A DNA stretch of 43,433 bases from an archaeon (GTDB lineage Archaea; Methanobacteriota; Methanobacteria; Methanobacteriales; Methanobacteriaceae), in the NCBI GenBank assembly GCA_024409165.1, contig JAKSUE010000001.1, forward strand, positions 1-43,433, given 5' to 3'. Position 1 is the first letter of the stretch; each line of letters starts with the position of its first letter. Under the pieces are notes generated by a model, which searched no databases, was not told the DNA's origin, and saw nothing but the letters and a program-made list of their open reading frames with translations. Of the stretch, positions 22,669 through 29,146 are shown in pieces. The translations under genes and the position numbers were made by a program.

Positions 22669-24516
22669 TTAATGAGCTCCTCCTCCAGTTGTTAATTCTT
22701 CAAGCAATGATTCAATATCACCAACTAAATCATATACACATTTAGCACTTGGATATTGCTCATCTGTTGAACTTGCAGTTAGTTCAGTAACTTTGTTTGT
22801 CAAATTTTCTTTATCTGTTAATGCATCATAAACTGCTTTAGCTCCAGGATATTGTGTATTTGTACTTGCGGAACTTAAAGTTGTAGTTTTATTTGACTTG
22901 TCTTCTTTATCATCGCCTAAATCACTAATACTTTCATTTATATTTACAATTTGTCCTTCAACTGTTGTTATTTTTGTTTCATGATTAGTTACTGTTAATT
23001 CTAAATCATCTAAATCACTTTGACTTGCTTTTGCATTAAATAATGCAGCAAGATTTGCATTAGTCATTGGATTACCAACAATTCTAGGTCAAGTAACTTC
23101 AGCTTCACTTGTTGATAATAATCCTCAATTTGTACCATCATAAATATAGAAATCACCAATATTAACAGTTTCTGTTTCTACTGTTGTACTTGCATTTCCA
23201 TCATATTCATCACCATTTGGTTTATATTTAGTACCAGTACCAACATTACTAATTACAAAATAATCACCTGTTTTATATTCATATGGTAAAGTTGGTGGAT
23301 TAGTTTCTGGTAAACCTGTTGAACAATCTCAAGTAGATAAGAATTTACCCATTGATTCAAGATTTGTAATTCTATCATTTAATTCTTTACCCATATTTGC
23401 TGATAAAGGTTTATTAGTATCAGTATGAGTTAAATCATTTATAATATCAACGATATCTAATTTTTCATTTAATAAATCATTTATTTCTAATTTTGTGTAA
23501 TATTGTGTCGGATCAAACGAACCACCAGCGTCTGCTCAAGTTAAAACTAATGTACCGTCTAAATCAATTACTTTCAAATATTTATTTTCAACATAGTTTG
23601 GTAATTTATCTTGCTTTTGAGCAAGTTCTCCAATTGTTGCTATTTCATAATCTGGATTTGTTGATATTACTGTTCCTTTTGTATAAAAGAAACCGTTCTT
23701 TGTTAAGTTTAATCTAGTACCGTTTTTTGTAGTTCCATCAACAACATATAATTGTCCAGCAATTCCAGTTGAACCGCCATCATTAACTCCAACATAACTT
23801 CATGTTCCATCATTGTGTTCAAATTTGGCACCACCACCATCAGCTTCGTTAAAGATAAGTGCTTTATTTCCAGCATCAATTATTTCTTTATCTACTTTTT
23901 TAGCTAATTTTTGGTCGATGATTTCTTTTGTGTAATAATTTAATAAATATTCTTCAATTTTAGCATCTGTTTGTGATTTATTATAAAATCTTACTAATGT
24001 TAAAATCTCGTGTTCAAAATCATAATAAAGTTTTCCGTCTTCATATGTAACAGCGTCTGTTAAACCTGAAATATCTTTTCAAGATAATTCTCATTTTTCA
24101 TCCTCTTCATTTCATTCACATTTTAAATATCCAGATGTCATTATTGTTGGATCAGGATATTCTGGTGTAATGTTGTAATAAGCTGAATCATGATAAATTT
24201 TATTACCATCTTCATCGAAGTGATATTCTCCTCCTCTTATTACTACACCATTTAATCATGGTCTATGTATAAAAACATCGTAATTAAATGAAGTAGGTCT
24301 TTTACAATTAGGTTCACCTAATCCATTAATTAGTGCATTTCAACTTACCATATCTCATTGTGTTAATCATCAACTTTCAAAAGTATGATAACCTTCTTCT
24401 GTTAGTGATTCAATATATTGTCTTAGATTTTCTCTGTTATCAATACATCATTGTTTGAAGTCATCTCGAGAAAGACTCATCATTATTTTCTTTGGATTTC
24501 AACTTGAATGTGACAT
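22669..24516 (-). CDS. tail fibre protein (615 aa)
   Basis: Beta-rich N-terminal part with many Trp. Then helical-stalk-like segments with the fibre signature 'NDLTHTDTNKPLSANMGKEL' near residue 360. A domain at about 385-445 (STWDCSTGLPETNPP, YKTGDYFVIS, GDFYIYDG) is common in phage tail fibres. The C-terminal repeats each contain 'QYPGAKAVYD' / 'QYPSAKCVYD', another fibre signature. Start overlaps the upstream stop (TAATG). Probably an upper fibre or adaptor carrying the following 591-aa protein. Confidence 0.7.
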
Positions 24517-24746
24517 TATTTTTTTCCTCCTTTTTTATTTTTTTCTTCTTTTTTTCTTTGAAGTCTAGCTTTTATTTTTTCTTTTGGTTCAATATATCCT
24601 AATGTATTAAAATAAGTTTCATTTTCTCAATCTAAATTTGGATTTTCACGTTTTTTAATTACTTTATGATAATTATCTAAATCTACTTTTATTTTTTGTT
24701 CTTTTTTAAGTTGTTGTGAAAATATTTTAAAAAAATTATCGTTCAT
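24516..24746 (-). CDS. Lys-rich small protein (76 aa)
   Basis: Highly basic, helical, ending in a KKGGKK tail whose codons contain GGAGG, the ribosome site of the fibre gene. One TGA-Trp. Overlaps its neighbours by one base at one end and three at the other. No family recognised. Confidence 0.6.
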
Positions 24747-24850
24747 TATTTTTTACCTTTTTTATTTTCTTGTTTTTGTTTTGTTCTTGATTTATGATAT
24801 TGTCTTTTACCAAAAGTTTGTTTTTGTGTTTTATTATATTTACTTCTCAT
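24746..24850 (-). CDS. very small basic protein (34 aa)
   Basis: Almost half Lys/Arg/Gln, no acidic patch, no Trp. Start lies in the last codons of the upstream gene. Basic peptides of this kind may bind DNA in the head, but nothing more can be said. Confidence 0.45.
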   Translation of the reverse strand: MRSKYNKTQKQTFGKRQYHKSRTKQKQENKKGKK

Positions 24851-25208
24851 TATTTTTTCCTCTTTTCAAATCAATGAAAGCTTTGCGACTTTTTTTCATT
24901 ATTGCATCATAATTTGATTGTGCATTATTTAATTCATTTATAGCATCAAACATGTCTGCATCATATTGATTATCATTATAACCATAATCTTCACTATTTA
25001 TTCTATTATATTTCTTTTTAGCATCTAATAAACCACTATCAACCATTGCTTTTGAAGAATAATCACTCATAAAAGTTTGATATTCATTCTCTTCTCTTCA
25101 GTTTTTCATTGCTTCACCAATAGATAAAGCACTTTCATCTTGTCTAGCAATTGATTCTCGTTTTGGAGTTGATGTATTATTTGCTTTATTTTTTTTATCG
25201 CTCGCCAT
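24840..25208 (-). CDS. hypothetical helical protein (122 aa)
   Basis: Polar N-terminus (Lys/Asn/Ser-rich), then helices with a Tyr/Asp/Asn-rich middle (EDYGYNDNQYDADMFDAINE). One TGA-Trp at about residue 39. Overlaps both neighbours by 11-14 bases. Placed among packaging genes; no family recognised. Confidence 0.6.
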
Positions 25209-25599
25209 TTTGAATCTCCTTTATAGCATCATTTTCAAGACTTTCATTTTCATGATTAGTTGTACATTCTTTGAGTAAGTTTGAATTATCAAATATTACA
25301 TAGTCTGGAAGGTCATTGTCTTTTTGTTTTGGATGATCTATATAACCGTAGTCGTTTCCTAATATTAATTTTGCAACATCTGCTTTTATTAAACCATTTG
25401 CTGCTTGATTTAACAATGTTACTTTATATAAAATATCTAAATATTTTCCTCTAGCTTCAGTTAATTCTGGAACTTCTGGATTTTCAAGTCTATATAACTC
25501 ATATCCATCTCTAGAAGGAAGAGAGAATCTAATGTCTCCATCCTCTCCTTGTTGATTTCATTTAAGATATCCTTCTATTACTTCGTCGAAGTATTTCAT
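25195..25599 (-). CDS. possible small terminase subunit (134 aa)
   Basis: Second gene of the late arm. The segment LNQAANGLIKADVAKLILGN followed by DYGYIDHP resembles the end of many TerS proteins ('...G..n..f..flLkn.fGy.D'). Start-of-operon position upstream of TerL also fits. No clear DNA-binding helix-turn-helix is visible, so this is a guess from pattern and position; a hypothetical structural protein is the alternative. Confidence 0.35.
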
Positions 25600-25801
25600 C
25601 GTTAAGTATCTCCACTAATTGATTCAAAGACTTTGTACATTTATTACCATTATATTGAATGATAAAGTACGGCACGGGTGTTCTAGCATGTTTAAGACCT
25701 TTTAAAAGTTTATGTTTAGCACTATAAACTTCATGGGTATTTTCATCCATAAAACAAATGACTGTCTGTCCTTTTGTATTTTTAAACTCTAATCTAATCA
25801 T
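25562..25801 (-). CDS. hypothetical protein opening the late arm (79 aa)
   Basis: First gene of the late transcription unit. A TATAAT-like stretch lies in 25803-25830 and a terminator for the non-coding RNA ends just upstream. Beta-rich, basic C-terminus. Overlaps the next gene by 38 bases, the largest overlap in the late arm. No family recognised. Confidence 0.55.
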   Translation of the reverse strand: MIRLEFKNTKGQTVICFMDENTHEVYSAKHKLLKGLKHARTPVPYFIIQYNGNKCTKSLNQLVEILNDEILRRSNRRIS

Positions 25802-25835
25802 ATTATTATTATACTATATTATATTAAATTTTAAA

Positions 25836-25873
25836 CAGAAAAACAAAAAACAGAACTTCTAGAGAGTCCTGTT
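25836..25873 (-). terminator. rho-independent terminator of the non-coding transcript
   Basis: Minus strand AACAGGAC (25873-25866) pairs with GTTCTGTT (25856-25849), eight base pairs including one G-U, followed by TTTTGTTTTT. It closes the region that starts at the 26228-26238 promoter. Confidence 0.8.
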
Positions 25874-26221
25874 AAATGTGCCGTTCATGTTTATAGACCT
25901 TACGGATTAGCGTCTATATATAACCATCACCAGTTGGTATTGCTGATCGGCAACATATGGAATCGAACCATACTTATATTTATAGTTTAAAGTCATTACG
26001 GACTAGGAAGGGGCCCGAAGGTCCACGACAGGTTTTTAGCACTAACCAATAGAGAGCGGTAAGTACCACTTTTTCTTTGTGCATTGGTGGATAACCATAA
26101 ACCATTTATCCTTAGCATGATTTATTTCACGGGATTTTCGCCCGTTAAGAATATTGAAGGCAGGGGAGTCGAACCCACAAGATCTATTAAGTTACGCCTG
26201 ACACCTTCTATTTTTTTCAAC
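25845..26221 (-). ncRNA. unidentified structured non-coding RNA (~380 nt)
   Basis: Has its own extended -10 promoter and a strong terminator, and holds no credible ORF in code 4. On the minus strand there are clear hairpins: ACGGG/CCCGT, a GGACC-TTCG-GGCCC type stem, and two tRNA T-arm-like elements: GGGTTCGACTCCC (26178-26166) inside GAAGG...CCTTC, and TATGGTTCGATTCCATA (25974-25958). Neither T-arm has a recognisable acceptor, D and anticodon arm at normal spacing, so I do not call tRNAs. It could be degenerate tRNAs, a tmRNA-like or permuted tRNA-like RNA, or a new phage sRNA. Confidence 0.5.
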
Positions 26222-26227
26222 AATTAT

Positions 26228-26238
26228 ATTATATCACA
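26228..26238 (-). promoter_or_regulatory. extended -10 promoter of the ~380-nt RNA
   Basis: Minus strand TGTGATATAAT, identical to the fibre-gene promoter. It lies between the 37-aa gene and the first stem of the non-coding RNA, so transcription would begin near 26221. Confidence 0.6.
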
Positions 26239-26263
26239 AATATTAATTTTTTAAATGTGAAGT

Positions 26264-26377
26264 TTATATTTCAGTAATTAATTTTTTAAGATCTCTATTT
26301 CTTTTTTCACCATAACGTTTATGTTCATTAGGTCTTTCTTTTCTTCATTTTGTATTATCTTTATATGTTTTACTCAT
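26264..26377 (-). CDS. small basic protein (37 aa)
   Basis: Starts one base after the stop of the papain-like gene, likely co-transcribed with it. Very rich in Lys/Arg, one TGA-Trp. No family recognised. Confidence 0.5.
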
Positions 26378-26378
26378 A

Positions 26379-26867
26379 TTATTTATCTTTATAAGCTATA
26401 TAACCTACTACTACTTTTTTAGGTGTATATTTCATACCTTGAAAATTTCCTTTTTTATCTTTGACAACTCCAGCAAATTTTCCAAATGGATGTGAATGTT
26501 CATCAAAAACTGTATTATCTTTGACAAAGACGGTATGACCTTCTTTATTAAGATTTGACTTTTTAAAAGCTACTATTATTCCAGATTTATGTTGTGCAGC
26601 CATTTCTGAAATTTCTTTTTCTGACATTGTTTTACGAACTTGTTCAATTGTTCCTCCAAGTTTTTTAACAGTATCAAAATAACCTTGTTCTGTCATTCCA
26701 ATTCCAGGTTTAAAATTTGGCGTATTTGATGTTGTTAATTTTTTTTCTGGAAATAATCTACTTAAAGCTTTAACGGTGCAGTCATTACAAACTTGTTGTT
26801 TTGTTGCATCAAAAGTATTTTCAAATTTAGTAGTAAATCCTACATATTTATTTTTTATTTGTTTCAT
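26379..26867 (-). CDS. papain-like (C39-like) cysteine protease or amidase fold protein
   Basis: 162 aa. CNDCTVKAL at 27-35 followed about 80 residues later by EGHTVFVKDNTVFDE (His111, Asp122) matches the Cys...His...Asp pattern of a recurrent phage family ('DCTVRAL...GHAVAI.dg.vyD') with papain/C39-like fold. Cys30 is the likely nucleophile. No signal peptide. It has its own promoter and stands apart from the structural operon. Possible roles are processing of phage or host peptides or lysis; the sequence does not decide. Confidence 0.6.
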   Translation of the reverse strand: MKQIKNKYVGFTTKFENTFDATKQQVCNDCTVKALSRLFPEKKLTTSNTPNFKPGIGMTEQGYFDTVKKLGGTIEQVRKTMSEKEISEMAAQHKSGIIVAFKKSNLNKEGHTVFVKDNTVFDEHSHPFGKFAGVVKDKKGNFQGMKYTPKKVVVGYIAYKDK

Positions 26868-26875
26868 ACTATATT

Positions 26876-26886
26876 ATTATAACACA
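26876..26886 (-). promoter_or_regulatory. promoter of the papain-like gene
   Basis: Minus strand TGTGTTATAAT, nine bases before the ATG, which would leave a very short or nearly leaderless message. Confidence 0.55.
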
Positions 26887-26961
26887 AATTTATCATAAAA
26901 TAATAGTTAGTTAACGGTCGTTGAAATGTATCAATTATAACGCGAAGCGGGTTGGTAGATC

Positions 26962-26974
26962 TTGGGAAAATTGG
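26962..26974 (+). repeat. partial TTGGGAAAAT motif
   Basis: Plus strand TTGGGAAAATTGG, inverted relative to the motif copy at 27029 and about 65 bases from it. The two arms can pair into a long hairpin. Confidence 0.5.
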
Positions 26975-27028
26975 ATATAACTTTTTCGAACCATCTAAGA
27001 ATTTCCATAAGTAACTTTTTAAAATGTA

Positions 27029-27045
27029 TAGTTCATTTTCCCAAA
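27029..27045 (-). repeat. TTGGGAAAATGAACTA motif copy
   Basis: Minus strand reads TTTGGGAAAATGAACTA, followed by TTACTTATGGA, as in the copy at 28499. Confidence 0.7.
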
Positions 27046-27193
27046 TTCTTCATAAAATTGATATGAAGCCTAACAAATTGATGGCGTGATGTTAAATCTC
27101 CCTTGGTATTATATATTTTTGATGCCCAAATTTACGGGCCAGTCTAATTGGCACAATTATTTAAAATTTTTGATCTTGTCCATGCACACTTTT

Positions 27194-27210
27194 TAGTACA
27201 TTTTCCCAAG
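27194..27210 (-). repeat. TTGGGAAAATGTACTA motif copy
   Basis: Minus strand CTTGGGAAAATGTACTA shares its 16 bases TTGGGAAAATGTACTA with the plus-strand copy at 28310. Confidence 0.7.
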
Positions 27211-27251
27211 AATATTACGCCGATCCGACTCAATGATGATTTTTTTTAAGC

Positions 27252-27277
27252 TATCAATATATTGATACGCGCATGCG
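27252..27277. promoter_or_regulatory. adjacent palindromes, possible operator or origin element
   Basis: TATCAATATATTGATA (27252-27267) is a perfect 16-base palindrome. Two bases on, CGCATGCG (27270-27277) is a perfect 8-base palindrome. Paired dyads of this kind are often bound by dimeric repressors or initiators. No regulator gene is recognisable nearby. Confidence 0.45.
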
Positions 27278-27544
27278 TAGACCCGAGCGTAGGCCAGGAC
27301 GTAGTTTTTTTCTTTTACTTAACATCTTTGATAGGCGCGGAGATATATAGTATTATACATTTTATATCACCCTGTGTGGAAGGCAACGGGCGTTCAAGAA
27401 ACACCGCCGCCAGGACCCTATTAGCTAGTCAAAAAAACTAAAAGGACGCGGAGCCTTAAACTTACATTTGCATCCTATACCCCAATAAGGGCCGGGAGGG
27501 GACCGACCGAGAGGAGAGGAAAAAAATGATAAAGATGGGGGGAG

Positions 27545-27588
27545 GGGCTATTTTTCCCCACCAAAAAGGAGTCGTGTGGGCTCCTACT
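27545..27588 (-). terminator. terminator(s) of the 98-aa gene
   Basis: Minus strand AGGAG-loop-CTCCT followed by TTTTT, then directly a second stem GGTGGGG...CCCCTCC followed by a T-rich stretch. Both lie within 70 bases downstream of the stop codon at 27611. Confidence 0.65.
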
Positions 27589-27610
27589 TTGGGTGATGAA
27601 GGCGACGGCC

Positions 27611-27907
27611 TTATTCTTGGTCGTCTACTGGTTCATCTTCTTCGTCGATCTTAGCGTCTCACTCTTCAGCTATTTTTTCATACGCTGCGATCATTGCTTC
27701 TAACTTAGCGTGGATTTGATTTTGAAGTTCACTGCATTCAGTGATAAGTTTGCTGTCAAGTTCTAGCGCTTCAGCTTTTTCTTTGATGCCAGCGAATCAT
27801 TGGTCTAGCACCTTAGATTCTCATACGCAGTGTTTCTTACTACGATCGATGATTGTGTTTAGTTTTGCATATTTTGCCATTTTTTGGCTTTTTGTGATTT
27901 TTGCCAT
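27611..27907 (-). CDS. coiled-coil protein isolated in the GC-rich island (98 aa)
   Basis: Acidic, helical, heptad-like protein (KAEALELDSKLITECSELQ). Three TGA codons read as Trp show that it is adapted to the code-4 host. Codon use is visibly richer in G/C than in the two gene arms. It has two tandem promoters upstream and its own terminators, so it is a separate unit and possibly highly expressed. No family is recognised; a regulator of the surrounding repeats or a moron gene acquired by transfer are both possible. Confidence 0.65.
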
Positions 27908-27949
27908 AATACTTTAATATCCTTTCTTTTATGACTTTTATATATAACT

Positions 27950-27960
27950 ATTATACCACA
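27950..27960 (-). promoter_or_regulatory. proximal promoter of the 98-aa gene
   Basis: Minus strand TGTGGTATAAT, about 43 bases before the ATG, followed by AGTTATATATAA. Confidence 0.6.
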
Positions 27961-28053
27961 TTGTTTTTAATTTTGAGCATTTTTTTATAAAAATTTTTGT
28001 TTGCCGTTTTTATATTTTATTATGCTTATGTGCTACTTTAATTATATATATCT

Positions 28054-28065
28054 ATTATACCATAT
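28054..28065 (-). promoter_or_regulatory. distal promoter, near copy of the proximal one
   Basis: Minus strand ATATGGTATAAT followed by AGATATATATAA. The shared block with the proximal promoter is about 20 bases with one or two mismatches, 104 bases apart. Confidence 0.5.
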
Positions 28066-28309
28066 TATTTATAAAAAAGCGCATTTATTTTTATAAAAAT
28101 TACAGTCCTGTAGGGGCCGGGTGCGCGTCGATTATCAATAAAGTAGGCGGGTGCAGGCAAGCGGGTAGGTACAGCGGCTGCTTACGGTACGTGGTCTATA
28201 ATAATTTTCTTAGAGAACTGCTGCTGAGGAGGGGTGATTTTCCAGATATTACCAGAAAGTCGTCGGGACACGGCAGCAGAGCATTTCCGGGCAGGGGCGG
28301 GTGCTAACG

Positions 28310-28326
28310 TTTGGGAAAATGTACTA
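28310..28326 (+). repeat. TTGGGAAAATGTACTA motif copy
   Basis: Plus strand TTTGGGAAAATGTACTA; first motif of the right copy. Confidence 0.7.
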
Positions 28327-28498
28327 TTTTTTAGGCAAGACGTGGGGACACCGTGTTGGGTTTTGGGAAGAAATTTCATCGGAAACGTACTTACGCCGCT
28401 GCGCCCGTTGTATCTATGACGAAAAAGGACACTGTAACGATCAAAATTGGCTGTTTTTATCAAATATGTCATTGGGACGATGTCCCGTTCACAACTTT

Positions 28499-28514
28499 TT
28501 GGGAAAATGACCTA
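28499..28514 (+). repeat. TTGGGAAAATGACCTA motif copy
   Basis: Second motif of the right copy; forms an inverted pair with 28561-28575. Confidence 0.7.
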
Positions 28515-28560
28515 ACGAAAAAAAACTTACTTATGGATGACTTATAGAAGATTTCTACTA

Positions 28561-28575
28561 TAGTTCATTTTCCCT
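28561..28575 (-). repeat. inverted GGGAAAATGAACTA motif copy
   Basis: Plus strand TAGTTCATTTTCCCT; closes a stem-loop of about 75 bases with the motif at 28499. Confidence 0.7.
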
Positions 28576-28712
28576 GGGCTATTAGCTCTCTTTGATCGTC
28601 TCCGACAGCGTCTAAAATGTTTCATTGTACAACATAACGATTGCTCACAGCATCATCACTGAGTATATAATATAAATAGATAAAATGAAAGAAGAAAGGA
28701 AATCGCACTACC

Positions 28713-29087
28713 GTGACAATTGATAAACAAACACTTCAAGCTTTCAGAATAGATTTCAAGGAAGCAATGAAGGAATTAGAGACAAAATATAATATTACCG
28801 TGAATTTAGGCAATATTTCATATACTAATAGAGAATTTAGTGGAAAAATCAACTGCTATTCTAATGATGAAAACGCCAAAAATACAGTAAATAATATGCT
28901 AAAAGCAGATGGAGCAAAGTTTAAACTTGGCGACAAGTTCGTTTACAAAAACGCGGAATTTGAAATTGTATCCGTAGATTATAAAAAGAGAAGAATGCCA
29001 GTTGTATTAAAAAATACACAAACGGGAAATAATGCAAACGCATCAATAGATTTTGTAAATAGCTTTTTTAACAATTCGGCAAATTAA
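28713..29087 (+). CDS. conserved-looking phage protein of unknown function (124 aa), GTG start
   Basis: First gene of the early arm. GTG at 28713 is the only in-frame start before the conserved N-terminus. AGAAAGG lies 13-18 bases upstream, rather far. The first half (FKEAMKELETKYNITVNLGNI) resembles a widespread phage hypothetical ('DF..A...LE.KY...i.LG.I.Y'). The second half has KLGDKFVYKNAEFEIVSVD, a small beta domain. No Trp. Function unknown. Confidence 0.65.
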   Translation: MTIDKQTLQAFRIDFKEAMKELETKYNITVNLGNISYTNREFSGKINCYSNDENAKNTVNNMLKADGAKFKLGDKFVYKNAEFEIVSVDYKKRRMPVVLKNTQTGNNANASIDFVNSFFNNSAN

Positions 29088-29146
29088 TTTTATAAAAAAT
29101 GAATACTGTTTATATAATAAATATATATAAAGAAAGGAAACCATAA

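Larger units (their letters stand above)
26940..27375 (-). ncRNA. candidate structured RNA, left copy
   Basis: Reading leftwards, this stretch shows TTGGGAAAATGTACTA, about 150 bases later TTGGGAAAATGAACTA, then AAAAAGTTACTTATGGA, and finally ATTTTCCCAAG, which can pair back with the second motif. The right copy (28100-28650, plus strand) has the same order and similar spacing. A possible promoter is GGTGATATAAAATG near 27360. Borders are estimates. A replication origin or binding-site array is the alternative. Confidence 0.35.
26887..27610. other. gene-free, GC-enriched region, left half
   Basis: No code-4 ORF of convincing quality on either strand. It contains two full TTGGGAAAATG motif copies (27029 and 27194) and one partial (26962), an adjacent pair of palindromes (27252-27277), overlapping hairpins GCCC/GGGC and GCCA/TGGC at 27124-27152, two GRCGCGGAG repeats (27334, 27445), a purine-rich G-tract stretch (27489-27546), and two minus-strand terminators after the 98-aa gene. 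Composition differs sharply from the AT-rich coding arms. Confidence 0.6.
28100..28650 (+). ncRNA. candidate structured RNA, right copy
   Basis: Rightward order: TTTGGGAAAATGTACTA (28310), a variant TTTTGGGAAGAAA (28361), TTGGGAAAATGACCTA (28499), AAAAACTTACTTATGGA, then TAGTTCATTTTCCC (28561) that pairs with the preceding motif. The upstream 200 bases are G-rich with several stems. The architecture mirrors the left copy on the other strand. Large ornate phage RNAs such as GOLLD and ROOL have comparable size and context, but I cannot test membership. Confidence 0.35.
27908..28712. other. gene-poor region, right half
   Basis: 27908-28100 is AT-rich and holds two near-identical leftward promoters. 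From about 28104 the sequence turns GC-rich to about 28640 and contains the right structured copy with stems CTGCTGC/GCAGCAG (28217-28279) and GGGAC-GAT-GTCCC (28474-28486). The open frames here in either strand have unlike composition and no ribosome sites, and I do not call them. From 28655 GAGTATATAATATAAATA is a rightward promoter for the early genes. Confidence 0.6.

Noticed and set aside
25950..26030. tRNA gene with T-arm TATGGTTCGATTCCATA
   Set aside because: The T-stem is perfect, but the expected 5' acceptor GGCAACA is absent upstream and no anticodon loop with T33 fits the spacing.
26155..26210. tRNA gene with T-arm GGGTTCGACTCCC
   Set aside because: The closing GAAGG/CCTTC arms are only about 54 bases apart, with no room for D and anticodon arms of normal shape, and CAGG/CCTG pairing competes with the T-arm. 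Kept as part of the unidentified RNA.
28182..28547. Several overlapping open frames on both strands in the GC-rich stretch (up to 96 codons)
   Set aside because: No ribosome sites, unlike amino-acid composition (Arg/Cys/Pro-rich), all frames open at once as expected from GC-rich sequence with few stops; hairpins and repeats explain the region better.
26880..28700. CRISPR array from the repeated TTGGGAAAATG motifs
   Set aside because: Copies are short, irregularly spaced and in both orientations, without spacers of uniform length or cas genes.
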